A DNA stretch of 12,416 nt from positions 1 through 12,416 of the forward strand of contig JAEWFK010000033.1 in NCBI GenBank assembly GCA_023388835.1, in the 5' to 3' direction. How positions within the stretch are numbered: the first letter of the stretch is position 1; each line of letters opens with the position of its first letter. Shown here piece by piece: positions 1 to 6,701 of the stretch. The DNA is from Pseudomonadota bacterium (GTDB taxonomy: Bacteria > Pseudomonadota > Gammaproteobacteria > Burkholderiales > Burkholderiaceae_B). A program made the translations under genes and the position numbers. Below the pieces are notes generated by a model, which was given only the letters and a program-made list of their open reading frames with translations, ran no database searches and was not told the origin of the DNA.

Positions 1-46
1 GGCTCTGACCGGCATGGCCGTCATCATGCTGCAGCCCGGCCGGTGA
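1..46 (+). CDS. C-terminal tail of an unidentified protein (partial)
   Basis: An open frame enters the window and ends at a TGA at 44-46. The readable residues are ALTGMAVIMLQPGR. They are hydrophobic with a short basic end, as in the last membrane helix of an inner-membrane transporter such as the EamA/DMT type, but fourteen residues cannot identify a family. The frame would end 55 bases before the converging catalase gene, which fits normal gene spacing. It could also be a chance frame. Confidence 0.3.
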   Translation, partial: ALTGMAVIMLQPGR

Positions 47-82
47 GCCGGCGCCGACCCTTCGATCCATCCGTCATTCCTT

Positions 83-97
83 CCGGTCAGAGACCGG
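83..97. terminator. Short hairpin between convergent gene ends
   Basis: CCGGTC at 83-88 and GACCGG at 92-97 form a perfect 6-bp stem with a 3-base loop. It lies just beyond the catalase stop and 36 bases after the partial upstream gene. No T-run follows on either strand, so it is at best a weak bidirectional terminator or an mRNA 3'-end structure. Confidence 0.35.
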
Positions 98-101
98 CGC
101 T

Positions 102-2492
102 TCAGTTCACCGGCTGTTCGCGTTCGAAGTGGCGATGGCGGGCAATCCCGAAAATGAAGGCTTGCGCCGCTTCATCGTCCAGCGTGTCGCGCACCAGAAC
201 GCCTGCCATGCCTTCGTCTTCGGCGGTGATGCCCGCCTTCCGAAGCAGGGGTTCTGCGTCGCGGGAGGCCAGGATGGTCTTGCAATGCATGAACTGGTCC
301 TGCAGAAATTCGCGCGCCTTCGGATCCGCGGCCAGGCGGAGCATGGCCTCGGGACCCTGCGGAACGGCCACCGCGTCGAAAACCGAGCCGGGGTGATTCT
401 CCAGCGAGGCATCGGCATCGATCATGGCGCCCCCGGCAGCGGCGTGGGCCCCGATATGCGGGCCCACCAGTCTTACGACCGCTCCTTGCGACTGCAGGGC
501 GCCGGCGAGCAGCCAGACCGAGGTCTCGTCGACGCCGGGCGCGACCAGGATGGCCACCATCCGTGTTCGGATTCCTCCGTCGCCGGGCCTGGCCATGAGC
601 GAGAGTGCAGGCGAGACGGTAACTTCGGGCGCCGGCGGGTTGTTCAGGGCGGGAGGCATGGCGGGAGGCAGCGGCATGCCGAGTCCTTGTGCCACGCGCG
701 TCGCGAGGTCTTCCGAAGCATTGCGCAGCATGGACACCACCCGCTCTCTTACGGCAGGAACGGTCACCTTGCTCAGCTCGAAGCGGAAGCCACCGGCGAT
801 GTGCAATTGCTCGGCGGGCGTCTGGCTGTTGTAGAACAGCGCCGCCTGGTTGTAGTGTTCCGCGAATTTCTCCGGCTTGCCGCGCACCTCATCCTGCTGG
901 ACCGGTTCGGGAAATGACACGTAGCCCGCTTTACCCGCCTGGAAGGGACAGCCGCCCGCCAGCGAGTTCGGCTCGTAGGCCACGGCGCCCCGGTGTATCG
1001 CCTGTCTATGCATGCCTTCCCGCTGGTTGTTGTGTACCGGCGCCACGGGGGCGTTGATGGGCAGTTCATGGAAGTTCGGTCCGCCCAGGCGCAGTAGCTG
1101 GGTATCCGTATAGGAATGAATACGCCCTGCCAGCAGCGGGTCGTTGGTAAAGTCGATCCCGGGTACCACGTGCGCGGCGCAGAACGCGACCTGCTCGGTT
1201 TCCGCAAAGAAGTTGTCCGGATTCCTGTTCAGCACCATTCGGCCGATGGGCCGCAGCGGCACCAGTTCTTCGGGGATGATCTTGGTGGAGTCCAGCACAT
1301 CGAAGCTGAACGATTCCGCTTCCTCCTCGGAAAACGCCTGGATGCACAATTCCCATTCCGGGTAGTCGCCCGTGTTGATCGCCTCCCACAAATCGCGGCG
1401 ATGGTAGTCGGGGTCTGCGCCCGCCACTTTCACTGCTTCGTCCCAGACTTGAGAGTGGGTACCCAGTTTGGGATTCCAGTGAAACTTGATGAAGGTGGAG
1501 CGGCCGTCGCGCGTTACGAAGCGGAAGGTGTGCACGCCAAAGCCTTGCATCATCCGATAGCTGCGGGGTATCGCCCGGTCCGACATCTGCCACATCAGCA
1601 TATGGGTCGACTCGGGCATCAGTGAAACGAAGTCCCAGTACGTATCGTGGGCCGAGGCCGCCTGGGGCATCGCATGGTGCTGCTCCGGCTTCACGGCATG
1701 AACCAGATCAGGGAATTTCATGGCGTCCTGAATGAAGAAGACCGGCATGTTGTTGCCGACCAGATCCCAGTTTCCTTCATCGGTGTAGAACTTGACGGCA
1801 AAGCCGCGCACATCGCGAGCCGTGTCTTTCGAGCCACGCTCGCCCGCAACGGTCGAGAACCGTGCAAACACGGGCGTGATCTTTCCGGCTTCGGCAAAAG
1901 GAGCAGCGCAGGTCAGGTCCGGCAGAGCTTCATAGCATTCGAAGTAGCCGTGAGCGCCTGAGCCGCGCGCATGGACGACGCGCTCGGGAATGCGTTCGTG
2001 ATCGAAATGCGTGAGCTTTTCCCGCAGGATGAAGTCCTTCAGCAGTGCGGGCCCACGCAGTCCTGCCTTCAGGGAATTCTGATTGTCGGAGATTCTCACA
2101 CCCTGGTTGGTGGTGAGCATCTGACCCTCCGAGTCGGCGCGGACCCGATCCAGTGAGCCGCCTGCGGCGTTGAAGCCCGGCTGGGCGGCGTGGCCCACCT
2201 TTTCCGACTCGTTCTTTTCCGACAGCGTGCTGGCCGTCGCTTCCCTGGCGGGTGCTGGAGAAGTGGCGCCCGTCTGCGGATTCAAGGCGTTCCCGTGGCC
2301 ATACTCCATCGGCTTGGTGGGATTGTGCGGCATTCCGCTGGCCATGGTTCCAACGGCCGCCGCCCGTTGAACGTCTTCGGTCTCCCGGTTGTGAGGGCCG
2401 GGAGGAGTGGCTGGGCCGCTGTCCGTCTTGTTGTAGCCGGAATCGGCCGCAATGGGCGTGTCGCCCCGCTTTGGATCGTTGGGGGAAGGCAT
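102..2492 (-). CDS. katE: Large-subunit monofunctional heme catalase (HPII/KatE family)
   Basis: The enzyme converts hydrogen peroxide to water and oxygen in the cytoplasm and protects non-growing or stressed cells. The 796-residue product fits the large-subunit class. It has a long N-terminal arm, a catalase core from about residue 125, and a C-terminal flavodoxin/DJ-1-like domain from about 617. Catalytic His174 lies in VHARG, Asn247 in VGNNMPVFF, and heme-ligand Tyr461 in RIHSYTDTQ with Arg457 nearby. Each is exactly 46 residues beyond its E. coli HPII counterpart (His128, Asn201, Tyr415, Arg411), so the core aligns without gaps. The HPII His392 position is Cys438 here. The start at 2492 is preferred because GGAG (2500-2503) lies 7 bases upstream; an earlier in-frame codon at 2576 lacks this. 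The gene is divergent from the protease gene. Confidence in the family is very high. Confidence 0.96.
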   Translation of the reverse strand: MPSPNDPKRGDTPIAADSGYNKTDSGPATPPGPHNRETEDVQRAAAVGTMASGMPHNPTKPMEYGHGNALNPQTGATSPAPAREATASTLSEKNESEKVGHAAQPGFNAAGGSLDRVRADSEGQMLTTNQGVRISDNQNSLKAGLRGPALLKDFILREKLTHFDHERIPERVVHARGSGAHGYFECYEALPDLTCAAPFAEAGKITPVFARFSTVAGERGSKDTARDVRGFAVKFYTDEGNWDLVGNNMPVFFIQDAMKFPDLVHAVKPEQHHAMPQAASAHDTYWDFVSLMPESTHMLMWQMSDRAIPRSYRMMQGFGVHTFRFVTRDGRSTFIKFHWNPKLGTHSQVWDEAVKVAGADPDYHRRDLWEAINTGDYPEWELCIQAFSEEEAESFSFDVLDSTKIIPEELVPLRPIGRMVLNRNPDNFFAETEQVAFCAAHVVPGIDFTNDPLLAGRIHSYTDTQLLRLGGPNFHELPINAPVAPVHNNQREGMHRQAIHRGAVAYEPNSLAGGCPFQAGKAGYVSFPEPVQQDEVRGKPEKFAEHYNQAALFYNSQTPAEQLHIAGGFRFELSKVTVPAVRERVVSMLRNASEDLATRVAQGLGMPLPPAMPPALNNPPAPEVTVSPALSLMARPGDGGIRTRMVAILVAPGVDETSVWLLAGALQSQGAVVRLVGPHIGAHAAAGGAMIDADASLENHPGSVFDAVAVPQGPEAMLRLAADPKAREFLQDQFMHCKTILASRDAEPLLRKAGITAEDEGMAGVLVRDTLDDEAAQAFIFGIARHRHFEREQPVN

Positions 2493-2605
2493 GATGGGGC
2501 TCCGATGGGCGAAAGTGTTGGAGCCGTCGCTGAAGCAAGCCTTATGCCTTAAAAATGTGGTTACTATCTCGAACACGACTCACAATTCCACACACCGAGG
2601 CAGCG
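2493..2605. promoter_or_regulatory. Divergent intergenic region, catalase/protease
   Basis: These 113 bases must carry the start signals of both divergent genes unless transcription begins inside one of them. Each start has a ribosome site: GGAG for the catalase (2500-2503, minus strand) and GAGG for the protease (2597-2600). The centre (about 2541-2567) is AT-richer than its surroundings. A TACTAT at 2562-2567 could be a -10 element for the protease, but no good -35 accompanies it. No OxyR or other operator could be assigned by eye. Confidence 0.45.
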
Positions 2606-4972
2606 ATGGCAAAAGCGCTCACATATCTTCCGTCCGACCCACTCTTCCCCCTGCAGTGGCATTTACTCAACCAGGGCAATACGCCAGGCAGTGTGGCCGG
2701 ATACGACATCAATGTGATCTCGGTCTGGCCCGATTACACCGGTCGCGGCGTGCTGATCGGGGTGGTGGACGATGGCCTGGATCAAACCCATCCCGATCTG
2801 ATTTCCAATTACCGGTCGGACCTGGCATGGGATCTCTATACCAATACAGCGGGCGCGGCCAGCCGCCACGATGACGACGATCACGGCACTTCCGTGTCCG
2901 GCCTGGCTGCAGCCGCCAGCAACGGCGTGGGCGGTGTGGGGGTCGCGTGGGGCGCCGAATTCACGATGTACCGTCTCGATTTCGACCGATCCGACGATGA
3001 TCTTCTGATGATGTTCGGCCGAGCGGCGGACAAGCTGATTGCCGACGGCGCCGCCATTTCTTCAAACAGTTGGGGGCCGGGCCCATCGTTGAAGCCGGAG
3101 GTGTTCACCGCCTACCATGCCGCAGGCCGCAAGATGGCGGAAGCCGGGCGGGACGGGCTGGGTATCGTGACACTGTTTGCCGCCGGCAATGGGCGGGAGG
3201 AGAAAAACAATACCAATTATGACCCGGCGGATACTTCGCCCTGGGTCACCCTCGTTGCTGCCGGCGATCAAGCCGGCGGCGTGACCTCTTACTCGACCGC
3301 GGGCGCCGCTGTCCTGATCACTGCTCCGGGTTCGGACCCGAGTTCCATGGTCACGACCGACCGCCAGGGCGTGGACGGCTATAACGACCAGGCGGGGGAA
3401 GCCGGCAACTATACTGATCGCGGCGAGTCCTTCTTCGACGGTACGTCGGCCGCCACCCCGGTCGCGGCGGGCGTCGTGGCCTTGGTGCTGGAAGCCAACA
3501 GCAGACTGGGCTACCGCGACGTGCAGGAAATCCTGGCCTATTCGGCCAAGCGCGCAACATTTCTCGATCGCGACTCCGATCACGCCTTCAATGGCGCTCG
3601 CGACTGGAACGGCGGCGCGCTGCTGGCCAGCCACGATTTCGGTTATGGCCATATCGACGCCCATGCTGCCGTGCGATTGGCGGAAAGCTGGGCCAAGACC
3701 AGCACGGTTTCGAATCTCGTGCTGGAACAGGGTCATGTCGCACAAGGCTCGTTGACCATAGGCGCCGGCCAGCAGGCCGTTGCCAAGGCGAGTTTTGCAG
3801 CGGATCACCGTGTGGAGCAGGTCGCCGTCACGCTCCATCTCGAGACCGAGAAGCTCAACAAGGTCACCGTGGAATTGATTTCGCCGGATGGCATGGTCAG
3901 CCGGCTTATTGATCAGCCGGACTTCGACGAGAAGAGCGTGGGCCCGCAGGTACTGACCGTACCGACGAACACGGTGCTGAACTGGGGGTCGGGCCTGGCA
4001 GGTGACTGGACATTGCGCGTCAGCGCGGCGGCTGATGGCGCTTCGGTAGAATTGAAAGATTGGTCCATACTGGCTTATACCGCGGGCAGCGTCGGCGGCG
4101 GCACTCAGGTCTTTACGGATGAATTCGCCCGCTTTGCTCAGGTACAAGCCGACCGCAAGTCACTGGACGCGGCTGACGGGGTCACGCTGAACGCGGCCGC
4201 GGTGACGGGCGATGTGCGCTTCGACCTGGATAGTGGCGTGTCGTGGATCGGTTCCACCGGAATTACTCTTGCCGATGCGGACGCCTTCCGCCATCTGGTA
4301 TCCGGTGATGGCGACGACATCCTGATTGGCAACGGCGGAGACAATATTCTCATGGCCGGACGCGGCAGCAACCACGTGGACGGCGGCGCCGGTCTGGATG
4401 TCGCCCGTTTCATCGGCGAGTTCGCGAATTACAGTTTTGCGCGCCATGAAGACGTCACTCTGGTGCAGAGCGCCGAGCTGGCGGGCGGCGTGCGCGATGT
4501 CGTCTCCAACGTCGAGATACTGCATTTTTCCGATCAAGTGGTGCTGACCAACAAACCCATCGACATGGGTCCTGGTCTATTCGACGAGACCGGATACCTC
4601 GATCAGAATCCCGATGTGGCCGCCGCCGTAGCCGGTGGGCGGATCGCCAGCGGGTTCGATCACTATGCGCACTGGGGCGCCTCAGAAGGGCGCAATCCGA
4701 ACGCTTTGTTCAACGAGAAGTGGTATCTGGCACGCAACGACGACGTGGCGGCCGCCGTTGAGCAAGGCGCCATCGTCAGTGGCTACCAGCATTACCAGAA
4801 CTGGGGCTGGTCGGAAGGGCGCACGCCTTCAGGCTGGATGGATACCGCCGCCTATCTGCGCGAGAACTCGGACGTCGCCGCGGCTCAGTTGGACCCTTTG
4901 CAGCACTACTTGCTGTACGGCATCAACGAAGGTCGGGCCATCTCTGCTTTGAGCCTGGATATGTGGGCCTGA
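2606..4972 (+). CDS. Kexin/furin-like S8 serine protease with P-domain, RTX repeats and C-terminal repeat module
   Basis: This is a 788-residue calcium-dependent subtilisin-family endopeptidase, probably extracellular. The S8 fold begins almost at the N-terminus, with residues 12-20 resembling mature kexins (DPLFPLQWH). The triad is Asp55 (VVDDG), His93 (DDDDHGT) and Ser281 (GTSAATP); the oxyanion Asn195 is in AAGNG. A P-domain spans about 370-491. RTX-type glycine/aspartate nonapeptides occupy about 566-596, and three roughly 40-residue repeats fill about 658-780. There is no signal peptide or propeptide, which together with RTX repeats points to type I secretion by a C-terminal signal; no ABC exporter genes are present here. 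The start at 2606 has GAGG 5 bases upstream; an in-frame ATG at 2555 would overlap the promoter region and adds no recognisable domain. The physiological substrate is unknown. Confidence 0.93.
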   Translation: MAKALTYLPSDPLFPLQWHLLNQGNTPGSVAGYDINVISVWPDYTGRGVLIGVVDDGLDQTHPDLISNYRSDLAWDLYTNTAGAASRHDDDDHGTSVSGLAAAASNGVGGVGVAWGAEFTMYRLDFDRSDDDLLMMFGRAADKLIADGAAISSNSWGPGPSLKPEVFTAYHAAGRKMAEAGRDGLGIVTLFAAGNGREEKNNTNYDPADTSPWVTLVAAGDQAGGVTSYSTAGAAVLITAPGSDPSSMVTTDRQGVDGYNDQAGEAGNYTDRGESFFDGTSAATPVAAGVVALVLEANSRLGYRDVQEILAYSAKRATFLDRDSDHAFNGARDWNGGALLASHDFGYGHIDAHAAVRLAESWAKTSTVSNLVLEQGHVAQGSLTIGAGQQAVAKASFAADHRVEQVAVTLHLETEKLNKVTVELISPDGMVSRLIDQPDFDEKSVGPQVLTVPTNTVLNWGSGLAGDWTLRVSAAADGASVELKDWSILAYTAGSVGGGTQVFTDEFARFAQVQADRKSLDAADGVTLNAAAVTGDVRFDLDSGVSWIGSTGITLADADAFRHLVSGDGDDILIGNGGDNILMAGRGSNHVDGGAGLDVARFIGEFANYSFARHEDVTLVQSAELAGGVRDVVSNVEILHFSDQVVLTNKPIDMGPGLFDETGYLDQNPDVAAAVAGGRIASGFDHYAHWGASEGRNPNALFNEKWYLARNDDVAAAVEQGAIVSGYQHYQNWGWSEGRTPSGWMDTAAYLRENSDVAAAQLDPLQHYLLYGINEGRAISALSLDMWA
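4301..4393 (+). repeat. RTX calcium-binding nonapeptide block within the protease
   Basis: The translation holds imperfect GGxGxDxLx units: SGDGDDILI, GNGGDNILM, AGRGSNHVD and GGAG. Such units form a calcium-binding beta-roll in type I-secreted proteins. The block is short, about three and a half units. The segment after it (DVARFIGEFANYSF to VEILHFSD) is the usual strand-rich cap that follows RTX rolls. Confidence 0.8.
4577..4945 (+). repeat. Three tandem ~40-residue repeats at the protease C-terminus
   Basis: Three degenerate units start at about 4577, 4706 and 4835. Each reads roughly F-D/N-x-x-x-Y-L-x-x-N-x-D-V-A-A-A-V, then HY, then G-x-x-E-GR. The third unit is shorter because the segment around AAAVxxGxxxSG is reduced. 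Similar units occur at the ends of other RTX and surface proteins, to my recollection. Their function is not established; cell-surface or glycan attachment is a guess. Confidence 0.8.
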
Positions 4973-4993
4973 TTGGTGGACGGCGGATTCAAG

Positions 4994-5013
4994 GCGCGTG
5001 TGCTGTCACGCGC
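4994..5013. terminator. GC-rich hairpin between convergent protease and yaeQ
   Basis: GCGCGTG (4994-5000) and CACGCGC (5007-5013) form a perfect 7-bp stem with a 6-base loop in the 40-base gap between two convergent genes. The right arm ends on the last base of the yaeQ stop codon. There is no T-run, so it may be a rho-assisted or structural 3' end serving both transcripts. Confidence 0.5.
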
Positions 5014-5552
5014 TACGTCAGCGCGTCGACGGTGATGGTCGCGGTGCCGGCGTCGCTCGAGACGAACACGGTGCCGTCCTGCACATTGATGTGCAGCGTC
5101 ATGGCGCGTTCCGCCAGGGCGGCGAGCTCGGTCGTGCCGTCCACCGAAAGCGCGACGGCACGTAGCTTGGCGGCGCGCGAGAGCTTGCCGCGAACTCCCC
5201 GCCACCAGATGTCCACGTTGCGTCCGTAGGCGAACACGATCACTTCGTCCGCTCGCCCGCAGGCCTTAAGGATGCGCCGGTCGTCGGGCAGTCCGGTCTC
5301 CACCCACTGCACGATATGCCCCGTCAAGTCGCGGCGCCAGAGGTCGGGCTCATCGGTGTCGCTCAGCCCCCGCGCAAGCGCCAGGTCTTCCTCGGCGCTG
5401 GCATGTAAGGCATAGGCGAGAATCCGCACCATCATGCGTTCATCGGTCTCTGACGGGTGGCGGGCCACGGTGAGCGCGTGGCTGCCGTAATAGCCGCGAT
5501 CATTGTCGGCAATGTGGATTTCTGCCTTGTAGATAGTAGAACGGAGCGCCAT
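5013..5552 (-). CDS. yaeQ: YaeQ family protein
   Basis: This 179-residue soluble protein matches E. coli YaeQ nearly end to end. Shared landmarks are the start MALRSTIYKAEIHIAD, the ARHPSETDERMMVRILAYAL block (30-49), DEPDLW (67-72), WVETGLPDDRRILKAC (83-98), paired Trp116-Trp117 in DIWW, and MTLHINVQDG (151-160). The length is the family norm. Structures of family members show a PD-(D/E)XK nuclease-like fold, but no biochemical role is settled. The start at 5552 follows from the conserved N-terminus; the ribosome site is weak. It converges on the protease with 40 bases between and is divergent from the dehydrogenase with 113 bases between, so it is likely transcribed alone. Confidence 0.93.
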   Translation of the reverse strand: MALRSTIYKAEIHIADNDRGYYGSHALTVARHPSETDERMMVRILAYALHASAEEDLALARGLSDTDEPDLWRRDLTGHIVQWVETGLPDDRRILKACGRADEVIVFAYGRNVDIWWRGVRGKLSRAAKLRAVALSVDGTTELAALAERAMTLHINVQDGTVFVSSDAGTATITVDALT

Positions 5553-5665
5553 GATGGGTCTGTAGTCGGGGATCGTGGATGATCGCCGGGCGAGCCGGAA
5601 AAGCCGCTAACGGTAGCATGTCGGCCGCTTCCGGGGCTACGATGGCGCTTCTTTAGGAAAAGCTC
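5553..5665. promoter_or_regulatory. Divergent intergenic region, yaeQ/dehydrogenase
   Basis: This 113-base gap must hold the dehydrogenase promoter. TACGAT at 5638-5643 is a possible -10 about 23 bases before the start codon, without a convincing -35. AGGAAA at 5655-5660 is the ribosome site for the dehydrogenase, 5 bases from its ATG. Nothing recognisable serves yaeQ. Confidence 0.35.
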
Positions 5666-6631
5666 ATGAAGAATCCCCCACGCGTATTCGTCGCCTGCGA
5701 TCTTCCCGAAAGCGTTCAGGCCTTGTTCGCCGAACGTTTCGGCGCGCTGTGCAATGCCCATGGCCGCACGCTGACGCCAGCGGAACTGCTCGAAGGCGTA
5801 CAAGGCATGGACGCTCTGGTGCTCACCGCCACGGACCGGCTCGATGACGCGCTCGTGGCGCAATTGCCCGACACCATCAAGGTGGTCTGCACGTATTCGA
5901 TCGGCATGGAGCATCTGGATATCGACGCGCTGAAGGCGCGCGGCATCGCTGTTCTGGCCACCCCTGACGTGTTGAGCGAATCCTGCGCCGACGTCGCCTT
6001 GCTGCTCATGCTGGGCGCCGCCCGCCGGGTGGTGGAAAGCAACGCGCTCGTGCGCAGCGGGGAATGGACGGGCTGGACGCCCCGCCAGCTCCTGGGGGTC
6101 GATGTCTGGGGGCGGCGCCTGGGAATACTGGGCATGGGCCGCATAGGCCGCGCCATTGCCCGGCGTGCCCGGGGCTTCGGCATGATCATCCACTACCACA
6201 ATCGCAGCCGGTTGAGTCCTGAACTGGAAGCCGGCGCGGTCCATCATGCAGACCTCGGCAGTCTGGCGGCCCAAAGCGATTTTCTTTGTGTGGCCTGTCC
6301 CTCCAACGCCGGAACGCGCGGTCTGGTGAATGCCGAGATTCTCGGGCGGCTTCCCGCCGCTGCCATCGTGTGCAACATAGCCAGAGGAGACATCATCGAC
6401 GACGAAGCGCTGGTCGCCGCATTGAAGTCCGGTTCGGTGGCCGCCGCCGGCCTGGATGTCTACACAGGTGAGCCAAATATTCATCCGGCTTACCGCGAAC
6501 TGCCTAATGTCTTCGGCCTGCCCCATATCGGCAGCAGTACAGAAAGCACACGGCTCGCCATGGGCCGTCTGCTATGCGACGGTATGGTTGCGTTCTTTTC
6601 CGGCTCTGAGCCGGAGAATCGAATTGCGTAA
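5666..6631 (+). CDS. D-isomer-specific 2-hydroxyacid dehydrogenase (glyoxylate/hydroxypyruvate reductase type)
   Basis: This 321-residue NAD(P)-dependent enzyme interconverts a 2-oxo acid and a D-2-hydroxy acid, most likely hydroxypyruvate/D-glycerate or glyoxylate/glycolate. The nucleotide-binding motif GMGRIG is at 156-161. The catalytic set is Arg240 (NIARGD), Glu269 (YTGEP) and His287 (LPHIGSST). After the second strand of the Rossmann fold comes HNRSR (178-182); basic residues there are typical of members that accept NADPH, so NADPH preference is inferred. The length fits GhrB-like reductases and excludes the longer SerA type. The ATG at 5666 has AGGAAA 5 bases upstream. The aminotransferase follows 70 bases downstream on the same strand. 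The exact substrate cannot be read from sequence; glyoxylate reductase, glycerate dehydrogenase and GhrB-like enzymes are all possible. Confidence 0.9.
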   Translation: MKNPPRVFVACDLPESVQALFAERFGALCNAHGRTLTPAELLEGVQGMDALVLTATDRLDDALVAQLPDTIKVVCTYSIGMEHLDIDALKARGIAVLATPDVLSESCADVALLLMLGAARRVVESNALVRSGEWTGWTPRQLLGVDVWGRRLGILGMGRIGRAIARRARGFGMIIHYHNRSRLSPELEAGAVHHADLGSLAAQSDFLCVACPSNAGTRGLVNAEILGRLPAAAIVCNIARGDIIDDEALVAALKSGSVAAAGLDVYTGEPNIHPAYRELPNVFGLPHIGSSTESTRLAMGRLLCDGMVAFFSGSEPENRIA

Positions 6632-6657
6632 GTCGCTGGATTGCCGAAACGGGTGAA

Positions 6658-6683
6658 GCGTTCAATAATCAACGATTGAACGC
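6658..6683. promoter_or_regulatory. Perfect 9-bp inverted repeat upstream of the aminotransferase
   Basis: GCGTTCAAT (6658-6666) and ATTGAACGC (6675-6683) are exact reverse complements separated by 8 bases (AATCAACG). The element lies between two same-strand genes and ends 18 bases before the aminotransferase start, just ahead of its ribosome site. It could be a regulator operator, or an RNA hairpin acting as attenuator or processing site in a shared transcript. No T-run follows, so a simple terminator is less likely. Confidence 0.55.
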
Positions 6684-6701
6684 CCCACTTTGGAGACTGA
6701 C

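Noticed and set aside
129..917. Plus-strand open frame of 262 codons opposite the catalase C-terminal part
   Set aside because: It is a shadow of the catalase gene and has no ribosome site or domain.
2493..2576. Longer catalase N-terminus from 2576
   Set aside because: The added 28 residues run through the divergent promoter region and lack a ribosome site, while GGAG supports the start at 2492.
3062..4147. Long minus-strand open frame (361 codons) opposite the protease gene
   Set aside because: The plus-strand protease is certain from triad and domains. The antisense protein shows no domain and arises from high GC third positions.
5432..6526. Minus-strand open frame of 364 codons opposite the dehydrogenase
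   Set aside because: It covers the confident dehydrogenase and the yaeQ promoter region and shows no recognisable motif.
6600..6614. Palindrome CCGGCTCTGAGCCGG near the dehydrogenase 3' end
   Set aside because: It lies inside the coding sequence, has a one-base centre that cannot form a normal loop, and no T-run follows, so I do not call a terminator.
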